NCBI GenBank assembly: GCA_963969495.1
Contig: OZ018324.1
Coordinates: 43,522,609 to 43,586,608, forward strand
Direction of reading: 5' to 3'
DNA: 64,000 bases
From: Ceratothoa steindachneri
Taxonomy: Eukaryota; Arthropoda; Malacostraca; Isopoda; Cymothoidae
This document shows positions 49,239-59,903 of this stretch, one piece after another. Both the position numbers and the translations under genes were made by a program. How positions within the stretch are numbered: position 1 is the first letter of the stretch; each line of letters opens with the position of its first letter. Under the pieces are notes generated by a model that worked only from the letters and a program-made list of their open reading frames with translations, did not search any database and was not told the DNA's origin.

Positions 49239-49588
49239 CTTTGCACGTAGGGCGCATTAGTCAACCAACTAAAATTACATGCAACAAGAATTAGGCCTTC
49301 TAGAGAAATTAGCCTACCTAAATATGGGCACTGACCTATTCGTACTTGGTTTCTCGATCTAAATAACTACTGACTATAATCACAAAAAAAACACAAACAA
49401 ATTATTATAACAGTTCCTTGAGCTACTCCAGCTTCTCAAGTTTAAAAAAAAGGGGATAGCAATCGTTAAAACAAAAGGGAACTACTATACTCTATTATTG
49501 TAACGAATAACACTATGCTTTACTCGACTGAGACTAGTGTTTGCAAAGATATAGCGTTAAACCCCACACCTGACATCAAATTTAAATA

Positions 49589-49688
<100 letters not shown>

Positions 49689-51080
49689 TGTCGTAGAATG
49701 GACTCTCGACGATATACCATATATAACTATTCGTTGAGGGAACTTCTTTAATTATCTTAAGAGTGCGTTAATGTCTGGCGGGCCAATATTATGTATCTTC
49801 GATATGCTTAAGAAGTGGAACTGAGCTCAAGGATAATAATATTGCTATCATTAATAAAATAGAGTTTTATTAATAATAACTATCAAAAACACACAACGGA
49901 AAATATTGACATAAACAGAGAATGGAAAGGGTCGTGGGGGCTCGGGCTAATCCGAGGATTAAATGATTTAAAAAGGTAAAACAAATATAGAGTTAAAGGG
50001 ATGGGATGGTTCGCTAAACCATTTAAAGCACAGGATAGAATTGACAAAAGGGTTGAGTACTCAAAGATGACGTTTGGCTTACGTAACTTTATACTAGTGG
50101 TGCATTGGAAGGCGACGTGAAGGAATTTTCGGTCCGCAGAAAGAGTTCCAGCCAAAGGGGGGGAATAAGATAATCCTGACGTGGCGTCTTGGGAATGAGA
50201 ACCGTTTCTCGACGAACGGCTTGGAGAACAATGGCTGTTCTACGTTGTTCTCTTCCGAACACTAGGGGAGGGGGGGGGTGAGAACCGTCTCTTGTCTACG
50301 GGCTCAAGAACAATGGCTATTCTAATGTTGCTCTCCTCTGAACAACAAGGGGGAAGGGTGAGAACCGTTTCTTGGCGAAGGGCTCAAAAGAACAATGGCT
50401 GTTCTACGTTGTTCTCTATTGAACAACCCGGGGGAGGGGGTGAGAACCGTCTCTTGTCTAGGGGCTCAAGAACAATGGCTGTTCTAATGTTGTTCTCCTC
50501 TGAACAACAAGGGAGAAGGGTGAGAACCGTTTCTTGGCGAAGGACTCAAAAGAACAATGGCTGTTCTACGTTGTTCTCATCCTGAACAACGTGGGGAAAG
50601 TCTTGAGGACTTGGCGTCACTAAAGGCTCGAACCTTTTGCACTCAAGGGATATTGTCCTCCTCCTGGACAAGTGATGGTGAATCTCGAGGTCGAAGTCCC
50701 TTGGCGCACAAAGGGAGAAAGGGTCGTGGTGATGTCTCGCGACAAAAATCTGGATCTCCAATCTGCTCTTAGTGGTAAAGTTTCCATCTAAATAGTCGAG
50801 ACACTCCCTTGGCGTGGGGGACAATGGAGTGGGAACTTCGAGGGAATGCACAGCCGAGGCTTGGAACAATGCCTTATCTGCCCATAAGCCTAACTCAATC
50901 TGGCGAGTTCGGCGTATGGGGGCGAATGGGAGGGGCGATAACCTGCTTGTTTAAACATTGACATCCGGTGGCTGCGATAAGGCACCAAGTTTCGAAGCGA
51001 AGATGCACGTGGGAGCATCGTGGGTTTGAATAATATGTGATAGGAGTTGAAACTAACGCTGCCTCCACCCGTTCTTTCAC

Positions 51081-51081
<1 letters not shown>
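49689..51081 (-). mobile_element. 5' LTR of gypsy element 2, family A
   Basis: Starts TGTCGTAGAATGG, ends TTCTTTCACA. It has five hairpin units (near 50226, 50308, 50390, 50469, 50554) in A-B-A-B-A order and a diverged one near 50655. A (TA)n array follows at 51083-51168. Confidence 0.85.

Positions 51082-51082
<1 letters not shown>

Positions 51083-51168
<86 letters not shown>
51083..51168. repeat. (TA)n between gypsy element 2 and LTR family C
   Basis: Pure TA array with LTRs of two different families on its two sides. Confidence 0.93.
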
Positions 51169-51171
<3 letters not shown>

Positions 51172-51173
51172 CA

Positions 51174-52290
51174 TATGCACTCGTTGACTAGGCTGACTAG
51201 CTAGTTGATGGGAGTTTTTAAAGAGAAGGGGAAGAAAACCACCCCACAGTACATGGGAAATAACGATCAATGCAAGTGAATGCAGATTGATCTTGAGGAC
51301 TGGGTTACGGCTGAGTGCGGTTAAGGTTATTTAAAAAAATACTTCCAAAATAATATTTAATATAATAAAACGAAAAAGGAAATAATTAACAAAGTGGATT
51401 TACATGAAAATATTTTGTCAGAAGGAAGATGACCCTGTTTAGGCTGAGAGGACAAATCACAGGGGATTATAGCGGATTAATGACCTGACTCGTAAAGGAG
51501 TCTTTAAAGGGGCTACGCTTAACCGAACTACGAACAAAGATTATTTCTCCGGGAAGACCAGATTATAACAAGATCCGCTGGTGGTGGCGGCTGGCAATAC
51601 GTATGTTTGCAGCGTCGAGGGGAAAGCAATTCTGGGATGCGAGAATAGCAAAAGGAACATGTTTTACCTCATGGGTGTTGTGATCTAGTACTTGCGGTAA
51701 ACCACGAAATAACAGCATTTCAGGGAGCTTGTCAATCGTCTGGGGGAAAGTCCAACGGCACCGAGTTCTAGCCTTCGGTGCCCGAAATAAATCAAGGAGA
51801 AAGCCGAATCGAGAATCGTGACGAGTCCTCGTGTGTGGGGTGAGCGGTTACTGACTATATCTAGCCAAACCTTGGGTTAAATAAGATTAGACGAGGTGAG
51901 GAAATTGCCACAGGCTACGGCGCCCTGTCTTTGTTGAACCATGGAGCTCTGGGGATAGCCGGCTTCCTGCGAAGAATTAGAGATAAGGAGCCCAGTGGAA
52001 TAATCGTTCGCATTCTTCCTCGCTTTGAAGGTATGGGTTGAGAGATCAAATCGACTCAAGCGCTGGGAATATGTTTTCTCAAATAAATACAGCTGTGCTC
52101 AATAAAGCCACGTTGACCCGATTTCAGCCTAGTTTACTCTTATTATTTACGCTCTTTGTTTTCAGTTTAAGGCAACGTGTGTTCCTGAGCACTCGAGATA
52201 GACCTCAAGGGTCTATTTTACCAAATCTTCTTCCCTCCGGAAGATGGCGCTTGAGGGAAGAAAAGTGTCCTCATAGGAGAATGATGGGCT
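51174..52290. mobile_element. LTR-like repeat, family C, copy 1
   Basis: This segment aligns by eye with 63353-64000: GAGTGCGGTT...GGTTATTTAAA, GGACAAATCACAGGGGATTA against GGGCAAATCACAGGAAATTA, TTAATGACCTGACT, GGCTGGCAATACGTATG, and GGGAAAGTCCAACGG. Two noncoding dispersed copies, each starting right beside a (TA)n array, suggest LTRs. The right limit is approximate because a LINE 3' end lies next to it. Placement left of the third gypsy internal region makes it a candidate 3' LTR of that element. Confidence 0.55.
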
Positions 52291-53208
52291 GGTAAAAGAA
52301 AGGTAACAACAAGGAGTAACAACAAGCAAAGAAGGTACCCTAGGAGACCTTACGGTCCATTCAAAGAGGGTACCATTGGACTTGCAATCGAGCGAGCACA
52401 AGGCTGCTCAATTGTTTTGCGTCCCTAAACGGCCACTTTTCAAGACCTTGTCTAGTCTTGACTTGAACTGGTCAACAGATTCACTGTTGACAACTTCCAC
52501 TGGAAGTGCGTTCCACTTACCGAAGATACTGTAGGTGAAAAAATTTCCACACAGATTGCGATTGTAACGCTTCAGTTCAAGTTTGAAGCCGTGATTGCGC
52601 GTTCTGTTCTCACTCAGTGTGAAAATATCCCGGTAGTCAACATTGTCGAACCCTCGAAGTATTTTGAAAACTTCCATGAGCTGACCACGCAGTCTACGGG
52701 TTTCCAGCGAGAACAGATCTAATTCCCTTAGTCTATCCTCATAACTTTTATGTCGGATAGAGGGAATCAGCTTGGTTGCCCTGGCTTGTACGCGTTCCAA
52801 TCTCGCGATGTCTTTTCGCAATGAAGGACTCCAAAATTGTACGGCATACTCCAGGTGCGGTCGGACAAGTGAGTTGTACAGGCACAGTACAATCTCCTGG
52901 TTCCGATAACCAAACTGGCGCTTAATATAGCCTAGCATCCTTTGGGCCTTTTTCTCCGCCTCAATGCACTGTTTCGAGAACTTGAGGTCACTAGTGATAG
53001 TAACACCCAAGTCCTTCTCAGTGTCACTCGATTCAAGAGCAGTGCCCTTAAGGATATACTGAGATTGGGGGTTTCTGTGGTCGATATGCATCACGTGTTT
53101 TCCACGTGGATGGTCAAAAGGGTACAATTTAAAAGGAAAGCCTGACCTTAGGCGAACAGATATACACAGGTAATACCGACTGATCCTAATAAATTTATCC
53201 CCCCCCAA
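52290..53208 (-). mobile_element. CR1-like LINE, 3' fragment
   Basis: A 5'-truncated non-LTR element holding the open reading frame at 52408-53208 and a short 3' UTR. At its 3' end near 52295-52320 is a tandem TTGTTGTTAC repeat, like the short 3' repeats of CR1 elements. It lies between LTR C and the third gypsy internal region. Confidence 0.65.
52408..53208 (-). CDS. LINE (CR1-like) polyprotein C-terminal region, open 266 codons
   Basis: This is the longest uninterrupted ORF in the window. Its first 30 or so residues are probably not element sequence. From about residue 34 it reads HPRGKHVMHIDHRNPQ, SSDTEKDLGVTITSDLKFSK, QRMLGYIKRQF, LYNSLVRPHLEYAVQFWSP, LRKDIARLERVQARATKLIP, YEDRLRELDLFSLETRRLRG and GKWNALPVEVV. 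This is the thumb and C-terminal region after the RT palm in CR1/Jockey-type LINEs. The catalytic RT (YADD) and endonuclease are absent, so it cannot work alone. The intact frame suggests a recent insertion. The annotated Met is simply the first in frame. Confidence 0.8.
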   Translation of the reverse strand: MGGDKFIRISRYYLCISVRLRSGFPFKLYPFDHPRGKHVMHIDHRNPQSQYILKGTALESSDTEKDLGVTITSDLKFSKQCIEAEKKAQRMLGYIKRQFGYRNQEIVLCLYNSLVRPHLEYAVQFWSPSLRKDIARLERVQARATKLIPSIRHKSYEDRLRELDLFSLETRRLRGQLMEVFKILRGFDNVDYRDIFTLSENRTRNHGFKLELKRYNRNLCGNFFTYSIFGKWNALPVEVVNSESVDQFKSRLDKVLKSGRLGTQNN

Positions 53209-56200
53209 AAAAGGTAATATATTTAAATCGCTACATTGACAATGAGATGGAACAAAACAACTAAATGAGTTGACATAAAAATTTAATATTTGATTATATT
53301 CACACTGGATTTGGTTAATTAACGAGCAAAAAAATCTTATACGAGTCTAGGAACAAAAAAACGACACATAAATGATAAGAAAAAATAATTAACAATAATC
53401 CATACAGATAAATTGAAAATGGACCGGAAATCTATAAATGAAAATATATACACAATAAAGGCAATAGGGCTGTTTCCTACTATACAATTAACCTTGATTA
53501 GTGCCAAAGGGGTTACGGCTGAGAGTATCCGCTAACAATTGTCTGATCCCTTTATGTACAATATTTTGAACTGGTATTCTTGCAGAAGTAAGCTCCAGCG
53601 CATGATGTGTCAGTTACTATTCTTGATATTACAAAGATACGCAAGAGAGAGGTGGTCCGTCTTGATTACGAACTCCTTCCCTACCAGATACACTTTATAA
53701 TTACGGCAGGCCGTTACTAAGCCAAAGGGGCCCGATGTAACTGCATTCAGCCTTTATCGGTTGTATATTGTCTCACGCTCTTTCTATATAGGATCTGATA
53801 ATATGCCTTGCAAAGATCTAACTGTGATGAATTTCACTTCTTCGTAAAGGTGGAGGTTCTGGTCTATTAGGGGAATTCATTCAGCATTAAAGACAGTCAC
53901 GGTATCAACCTTTCGAAAATGTACGCACATATGGTACGTAACTATCATTCATCCATACCATCACTAGAGCGGAGCAATAACTTAAAATGGAGGGCTCAAT
54001 GATGTAAAGATTAGGCAAGTTTTCACCCTCGGAGTTAAATGCTTGTTTTATGTGAATAGGTAGGGGTTACGGATTCGAACGGATGCGTTCTTGAGTGGTA
54101 AGCGTAATCTGACTATTACCGTGCTCAAATTGTGTGGCACAGCCGTATATTTTTGATATTACATCTCCAAACCTACTTAACAGCTGCTGCAGCTGATTAT
54201 TTTCTTTGAGATCAGCCGTGCTTCAACGTCTAGTCCAGTGGGTAGTAATTCGGTTAGGCCGGGCAAGGTAGGAAGAGGATAATCCTTATTCTGCTCCACG
54301 CACATGACCTGTATCATATACAGTGCACCCCTGAGGTAATCAACCTCCATAGATGATTATTCATTGAATAACTTATTTGAAATAGTTATTAAAGTCCCAT
54401 TTAGTTCTTTGCAAATACTGTTTGCTACAGAGAGAAACGGGGTGGTAAAAGAGGTTTTTACCCTCAGGCATTTTGCAATATTGTGGCAAAAATAGCCAGG
54501 GAGCAAACTGTCTTGGGTAGTTTTACGATCGTGCGAGTCGTAAGGACGTGGAACGCACAGCGAATGAGCCTCGGTTTTATTACCATCTGATGAAACACGG
54601 TACCAAAGGCCTTCTATTACGGAGTAAGAGGTAGTTGTGTGGCTGCAGACAGAATCTTGCTCGTTGCTCCAAGCTTATTCCAACATGGGAGGTAGGGTCT
54701 GGGACTCCTTCTGGTCTCGAGCGAATTATTCGCTTTTGACGTTGTTGGAATCAGAATCGCAGAGGGCTTCAAGGGAAACTGACGTCTGAGATTCCCTCTT
54801 AGCCGGGGCTCGTGTGACAACGGGCTGAGCCACAGGGTTGGATAACACTTGGGGACACTGTGCAATAAAATCCGAACAAAATTTATAGGTGCTGAAACCA
54901 GTGCCAACCAGCCTGTAAAATACTGGCATTTCAGGTGGCAATTTACAATGGGAAGCGGTTCGCACGTCTTAGTTAAACATGAAATATTGCAAACTCTTGT
55001 GTTCAGAGGTCACTTGAGGAAGAAGTTCATTTGACACCAGGATACAGGTGCATTCACGGTTCCATTTTCCAATTTACAGTAAATCCTCCTGGCAAGCTTT
55101 TGTAAAAAAAAAAAATGCCCAGATGTCCGGGGGAGCTAGAAGACGAGAGAGGAGCGGAGGTTTCGGGTTGAGGTGATCGGGGACCGGGAGCGGTGCTCCC
55201 TTGGTGAACTTGGTGAACGGGGTTATTTCGGAATTGGTAGTTCTGGGAGCAGTTCGTGCGTACATGTCTTTCCACTCCACCCTAAAACAAATTATCGATT
55301 TCCTGAGGAAGGACGACCCAGGGGGAATAGTAATGAGAGGTTTTACATCTCGGGGTTCCGATGGGGTGAAATTTCTGGGCTGAGAGGAGCCCGAAACCTT
55401 AACAATCTTATGGGAGTTACTAGGAGGAACCTTGGATTACTATTTTTGGACTTGAGGAGGAAGGGGGAGACATCCTTTTGCCCTTTGGGTACAAATTATG
55501 GCTTGTGCGTAGACACCCGCCTCCGCAATACATTCTTTGAACGTGTAGCATCGACGGTCCTTCAAGAATGCACGGATTTCTGGAAGTAGCAAAGACAATA
55601 ACTGGTCCTTTAAAAAAAAAATTGACTATAGCCTCATGACCATGGGCTGTCTTGGAAGCGTCCAACCAAAAATGAAAATTTCGCTGGAGGCTACATATAA
55701 CAAAACTGACGGAACGTCTGATTTGGTTGAATTCAGGCATGACGAAATTTACAACGGCAAAAGTCACGGGTCATTTTATATACTGCTAAAAGCTCTGATT
55801 TGTGGGCGGAGTACTCAATCGTGTCTGCCGAAGGAAGGAAGATGAAAATGCCCCGGAGCTGGTAACTGAGTAGGAGGTAAGAGTATGGCAATACCGTCTG
55901 CCTCGATGTCCCTCGATCTTCAAAGATATTCTCGAAGTGGGTGAGGAAAGATCCGAAGACCTTACCTTTTTAAACATGGGGAGCTTGACTGAAGTGGACT
56001 GGGAGCCTTCCATACCTGAATTAATGGAAAGAGTCTCTATCCGGGCGCGATTTATTTTCAGGTCGTACTGTCAGGCTCTCTGTCGTTCTTCATTCTATGC
56101 CATTTCTAGCTCTCTCCTTTTGGCTCTTTCTTTGTGAGTTCTTTTTCTCACTTTTTGTTTCTGAACTCATCTCTCGTCTCTCTCATTCCTTTCCTCTTCT

Positions 56201-56675
56201 GGTATATAGGAGAGAAGATCTTTCCCCGTTAATCCAAGGGATTCTCCTTGTAATTTAAATTACTCGAAGGTGGACATCTTGTGGGTAATGATGGATTTAT
56301 ATCGCCTGGAAGAAAATTCAATTGACCCCAGGCACGCGACAGAGTTAAGAACCCGGATGAACGCAAAATACGCTTTGCCAAATAAATCAAAATTGAGCCT
56401 TCACTGGTTAAGATGGGCTAAGAATGCTAAGAACCCGCATGAGGATTAAAATGACCCAAGGAGCAGGTCAATCTCCAACAATTTAACCTAAGAAACGTTC
56501 AGGGTCCAGATAGAGACACGTACAAAAATAAATATGGAAGGGTTGTTCCACCGATCCTTAAATAACTTAAACGATATTCAACCTTAGGAAAATAAAACGA
56601 AATAGAAGGAATTTTCTTAAAAGACCTCTCTAAAGAACTTTTAAGAACCCTACTAAACCTGAAACCAGTTTTTAT
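53209..56675 (-). mobile_element. Gypsy element 3 internal region, degenerate
   Basis: Minus strand, same domain order as elements 1 and 2 but more diverged. Gag starts near 56280 (STFE then stop, GESLGLTGKDLLSY) with a capsid segment SVKLPMFKKVRSSDL. The protease region is near 55000-54750 (FYRLVGTGFS, FCSDFIAQCPQVLS). An RT start is visible near 54040-53930 (IIEPSILSYCSALVMVWMND, the GIIEPSxSPYCSPxVMV block), then the frame jumps to RNase H near 53720-53560 (YLVGKEFVIKTDHLSLAYL, RWSLLLQEYQFKILYIKGSDN). The RT palm and the first half of RNase H are lost. No integrase. Flanking LTRs are probably family C, not A. Confidence 0.65.
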
Positions 56676-56685
56676 AATATATATA

Positions 56686-56736
<51 letters not shown>
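56676..56736. repeat. (TA)n at the gag-side end of gypsy element 3
   Basis: TA array immediately after the element 3 leader, at the position where elements 1 and 2 carry (TA)n. On its other side is the PLE end. Confidence 0.9.
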
Positions 56737-56738
<2 letters not shown>

Positions 56739-57875
56739 GGTAGGAGACCATGTTGTATGCATGCGTTATTAAAGTCAGCAGCTGCAGTAGTGTGATTGAT
56801 TTTGACTTGAAATTTCTTGATTTGCCTTACAAGTCTCCTAAAAGGAAAATAGCCACAAAAGATATATTTTATTCCTAGACGCTTTCGACCGCAGTGGGTC
56901 ATCTTCAGGGAAATATGGTAGTAACTCTTATAATTTTGACAATATGGTAGAAGTATATATTCATTTTCTCTAAATCGATAAGCATACAAAAATTGACCAA
57001 TCAGGGCACAGGAAAATTTTAAAGGGAAAACTATATGTTACAAAAACGTATATAACAGGGAGATTTTTATATCTAAATTTTAGGTAAAGGAGGCAATGGC
57101 AAAGGAGGCCAGGGAACAGCACATGGAAAAAATTTTCAGAAGGGAAGACTATGCGTTACAAAACCGTATATAACGGGAAGGGTGAGATTTTATATCTAAA
57201 TTTTAGGTAAAGAGGGGGCAAGGACAAAGGAAGACGGGGAACGGGTAAACTATGCCTTACAAACGGAATTAAGTGTCAGTGGGTGCTTCTTCTAACGACG
57301 CTCAACTTAGGGACGGTGAAATTTTGAGAGTCCGGTCTCTGGCTGGAGCTGCACATTGTTTGCCGAATTCCTTGCTTGTATAATTACGGCTTCGGCTATT
57401 CTTAACCTTCGTTGATCTTTCAACCTAATGATGATCGAGGTGTTCTTAGTTAGCTCCTCGCGTTTCAAGACAGTTCAATGGGAGTGAACGTGCCTTTTTG
57501 TCGCTCCGTCTTGAAGGTGAGCTGTCAACCGCCTTGAGAGGGTTGTGGAGGTTACGCGAATGTACTTAGAGTTGCCATGTTCGCAGTCACCAAATTTGCA
57601 TGTAAATTTGTACACGACGTTGGTCTCCTGGTGCTCAGCTATAGGCGGACGGAAGACAGCTATTCTTCATTATGCAGCTGCTCGTTTTTTGGTTTTGTAG
57701 AATATAATTAGGTTAATATTTGTATTCGTGTCGATTGGTGTCACGTTCCGATGTAGGATGGTTTTTAGAAAGAGGAACGGTACCGGAAAAATCAGCCTCC
57801 TGCGCACTCCGCCCACGACAATAGGTCGCCTCAACGTGACACAGTTAAAGTATGCAGTTGGCACGGTATTCGCTA
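56737..57875 (-). pseudogene. PLE 3' part with decayed GIY-YIG domain
   Basis: On the minus strand: FLFLKTILHRNVTPIDTNTN with LIIFYKTKKRAA (57770-57670), a frame break, then NVVYKFTCKFGDCEHG, KYIRVTSTTLSRRLTAHLQ (YIG has become YIR), REELTKNTSIIIRLKDQRR, AEAVIIQARN and NVQLQPETGLS (57630-57300). This is the C-terminal GIY-YIG nuclease of a PLE with its CCHH-type linker partly visible. The 3' UTR follows and contains CTGAAGATGACCC then GGTCGAAAG near 56915-56880, ending at a (TA)n array. The RT is absent: a LINE begins at 57880. Confidence 0.65.
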
Positions 57876-57879
57876 TACG

Positions 57880-58506
57880 GTTGCCAACTGGGTCCTAAAC
57901 ACACAAAAACCGGACATAGTACTCTTGAACTCAAGCAGCCTACATCCTCTCAACAATATACTTCGATTCGTAGGCTACCACACATACCTATCTCCACAGG
58001 AGCAGCACTTAGGATCAGCGATCCGTGTAAAACGCTCCACACACGACGACTTCATACAAACACAAGACGGCTCCATTCTACCCTGCAAGATACAGACAAG
58101 CTCCGGCTCCATTCTAGTGGCCACATACTTCAGACCACCTCACCTACAGTTAAACATAGAAGCCCCACTCCGTGCTCTATCTAACCACAACCACCATATC
58201 TTCTTCGGGGCGGACCTCAACCTCTTTCACCCGAGACTCTTTTTAAACAGTAAGATTGACGCAGGAAGGTAGCTGGTTGATGCCTTGCGGCGTTATCGCT
58301 GCGAGCACATCGGCTCTGCCTTTCCTACATTATTCGGTCCTCATCGAGGTACCACGTCTCCGCACTTGGTCTTCCGCAACGACCACGCTACACTCTTCTA
58401 CACGCACATATCACCGGGTCCCCACGTACTCTCTGACCACATACCGATATGCCTAATCATATCCACATCTCCAGTACTTATACCTAGACCCCCTCTCTTC
58501 GACTAA
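57880..58506 (+). pseudogene. LINE apurinic-type endonuclease domain
   Basis: From about 57888 the frame reads WVLNTQKPDIVLLNSSSLHP, then GYHTYLSPQEQHLGSAIRV, SGSILVATYFRPPH and HHIFFGADLNLFHP (Asn/Asp catalytic block), then, after a frame change near 58260, FPTLFGPHRGTTSPHLVFRN and HVLSDHIPICLII with the catalytic SDH motif. This is an EEP-fold endonuclease that nicks the target for reverse transcription. The Glu of the expected LQET block is lost (LNSS). Confidence 0.7.
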
Positions 58507-59797
58507 AATAACACAAACTGGGAAGAGTTCAAGAGACACAATAGACAATACGCGACAAAATCTCGACCTGGAACACACCGAGACAGAGCTTTTAGACGAC
58601 CACTGGTGCTCAATCATAAACATCATAACCGCAGCAAGCAATCTACACACACTACATACTTTGATAAAACATTTCGCATTTTCCATACACACTCAGAGAC
58701 TGATCTCACAGTACAACAATCACTACTCTAGAGGCCCACGAAAACATAACATTAATCATTTACGTGCCCGCATCGTACAGTGCGTGCGGCTAAACAGGAA
58801 CCGGCATCGTCGGCGTGAGGTCGTCCGCATCGCAGACGACACCCGTTGGGCTAACCCCCCCTTCTTCTGGCGGAAAGTAAAAAGGATGATGGGCACCGAC
58901 ACACCAAAACTCATCACCCTCCAAGTAAACAACTTAACACTAACAGACACTAAAGTCATCCACGATGCATTTAGGTTCCTTTGGGACACAGTATATAAAC
59001 ACAACCCACCAAAACCACACGCACGGCTGCCTTCCAGGAAGTCCATGAGTGGTTTCGGGCTCATGCTCACGAGCTAAGGCATGCCCCCCTGATACGAATG
59101 GAGCTGCTTGAATATACATCCACATTGACCACTCCAATCACCCTCTAGGAAAAAAAAACACTACATTAAGAAACCACCAAAACGCACCCCCGGTCCTTCC
59201 GGGCTACCATCCACACTAATCCACAACCTTCCTTCAAACATATACCCCACACTAACACACCTATTTAACGCCTTACTACCTCAGGCCACTCCCTGAATAT
59301 ATTTAAAGTCTCTCACCACATACTCCTAAACAAACCCAACAAAGACCACAAACACAAAAAATTACAGGCCTATTGCTCTATTAGAGCACCGAGGCAAAAT
59401 ACTCAAATGCATGATCAACTTCCGCCTGCGGTAATACCTGGAAGAGAGGGACTGGTTCTCCCCCCACGAATATGGGTTCAGAACGGGCCGGTGCGCTCAG
59501 GAGGCCGTGACCATCATTCATGAAGGAATACAAAAAAAACACCAGATACATCAAAATACACGCTCCATCAGCAAGGACGTGGAGAAGGCCTTCGATAAAG
59601 TGTGGCACGAGGGACTCCGTTGGAAACTCGCCAACAATACGGAGTTACCACTCCGCACCAGAATGCTCCCCTCGCACTACCTTACTGAACGGAGATGCCA
59701 CATAAAATACAAAAACACTCTCTCACAACCCTTCATGCAACGCCCAGGGGTTCCCCAAGGGAGCGTACTAGCAACCACACTAACCTCACGTACACAT
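58507..59797 (+). pseudogene. LINE linker and start of reverse transcriptase
   Basis: A linker with NHLRARIVQCVRLNRNRHRR and RWANPPFFWRKVKRMMG (58.76-58.90 kb) is followed by RT blocks: NYRPIALLEHRGKILKCMI, SPHEYGFRTGRCAQEAVTII, KDVEKAFDKVWHEGL (first catalytic Asp present as KDVEKAFD) and QRPGVPQGSVLATTL. The order is that of Jockey-clade RT blocks 0 to 4. The frame is lost at the mariner insertion. Two frameshifts and several stops break it. Confidence 0.72.
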
Positions 59798-59903
59798 ATA
59801 GGGTCTTTAAATAAGGGCGATCAATTTTTAAATGTAAATAAAACAAGTTGAGTATGATATATGCACTCTGTTTATTTTAAAGTTGAAAGTACATTTTATG
59901 GCA

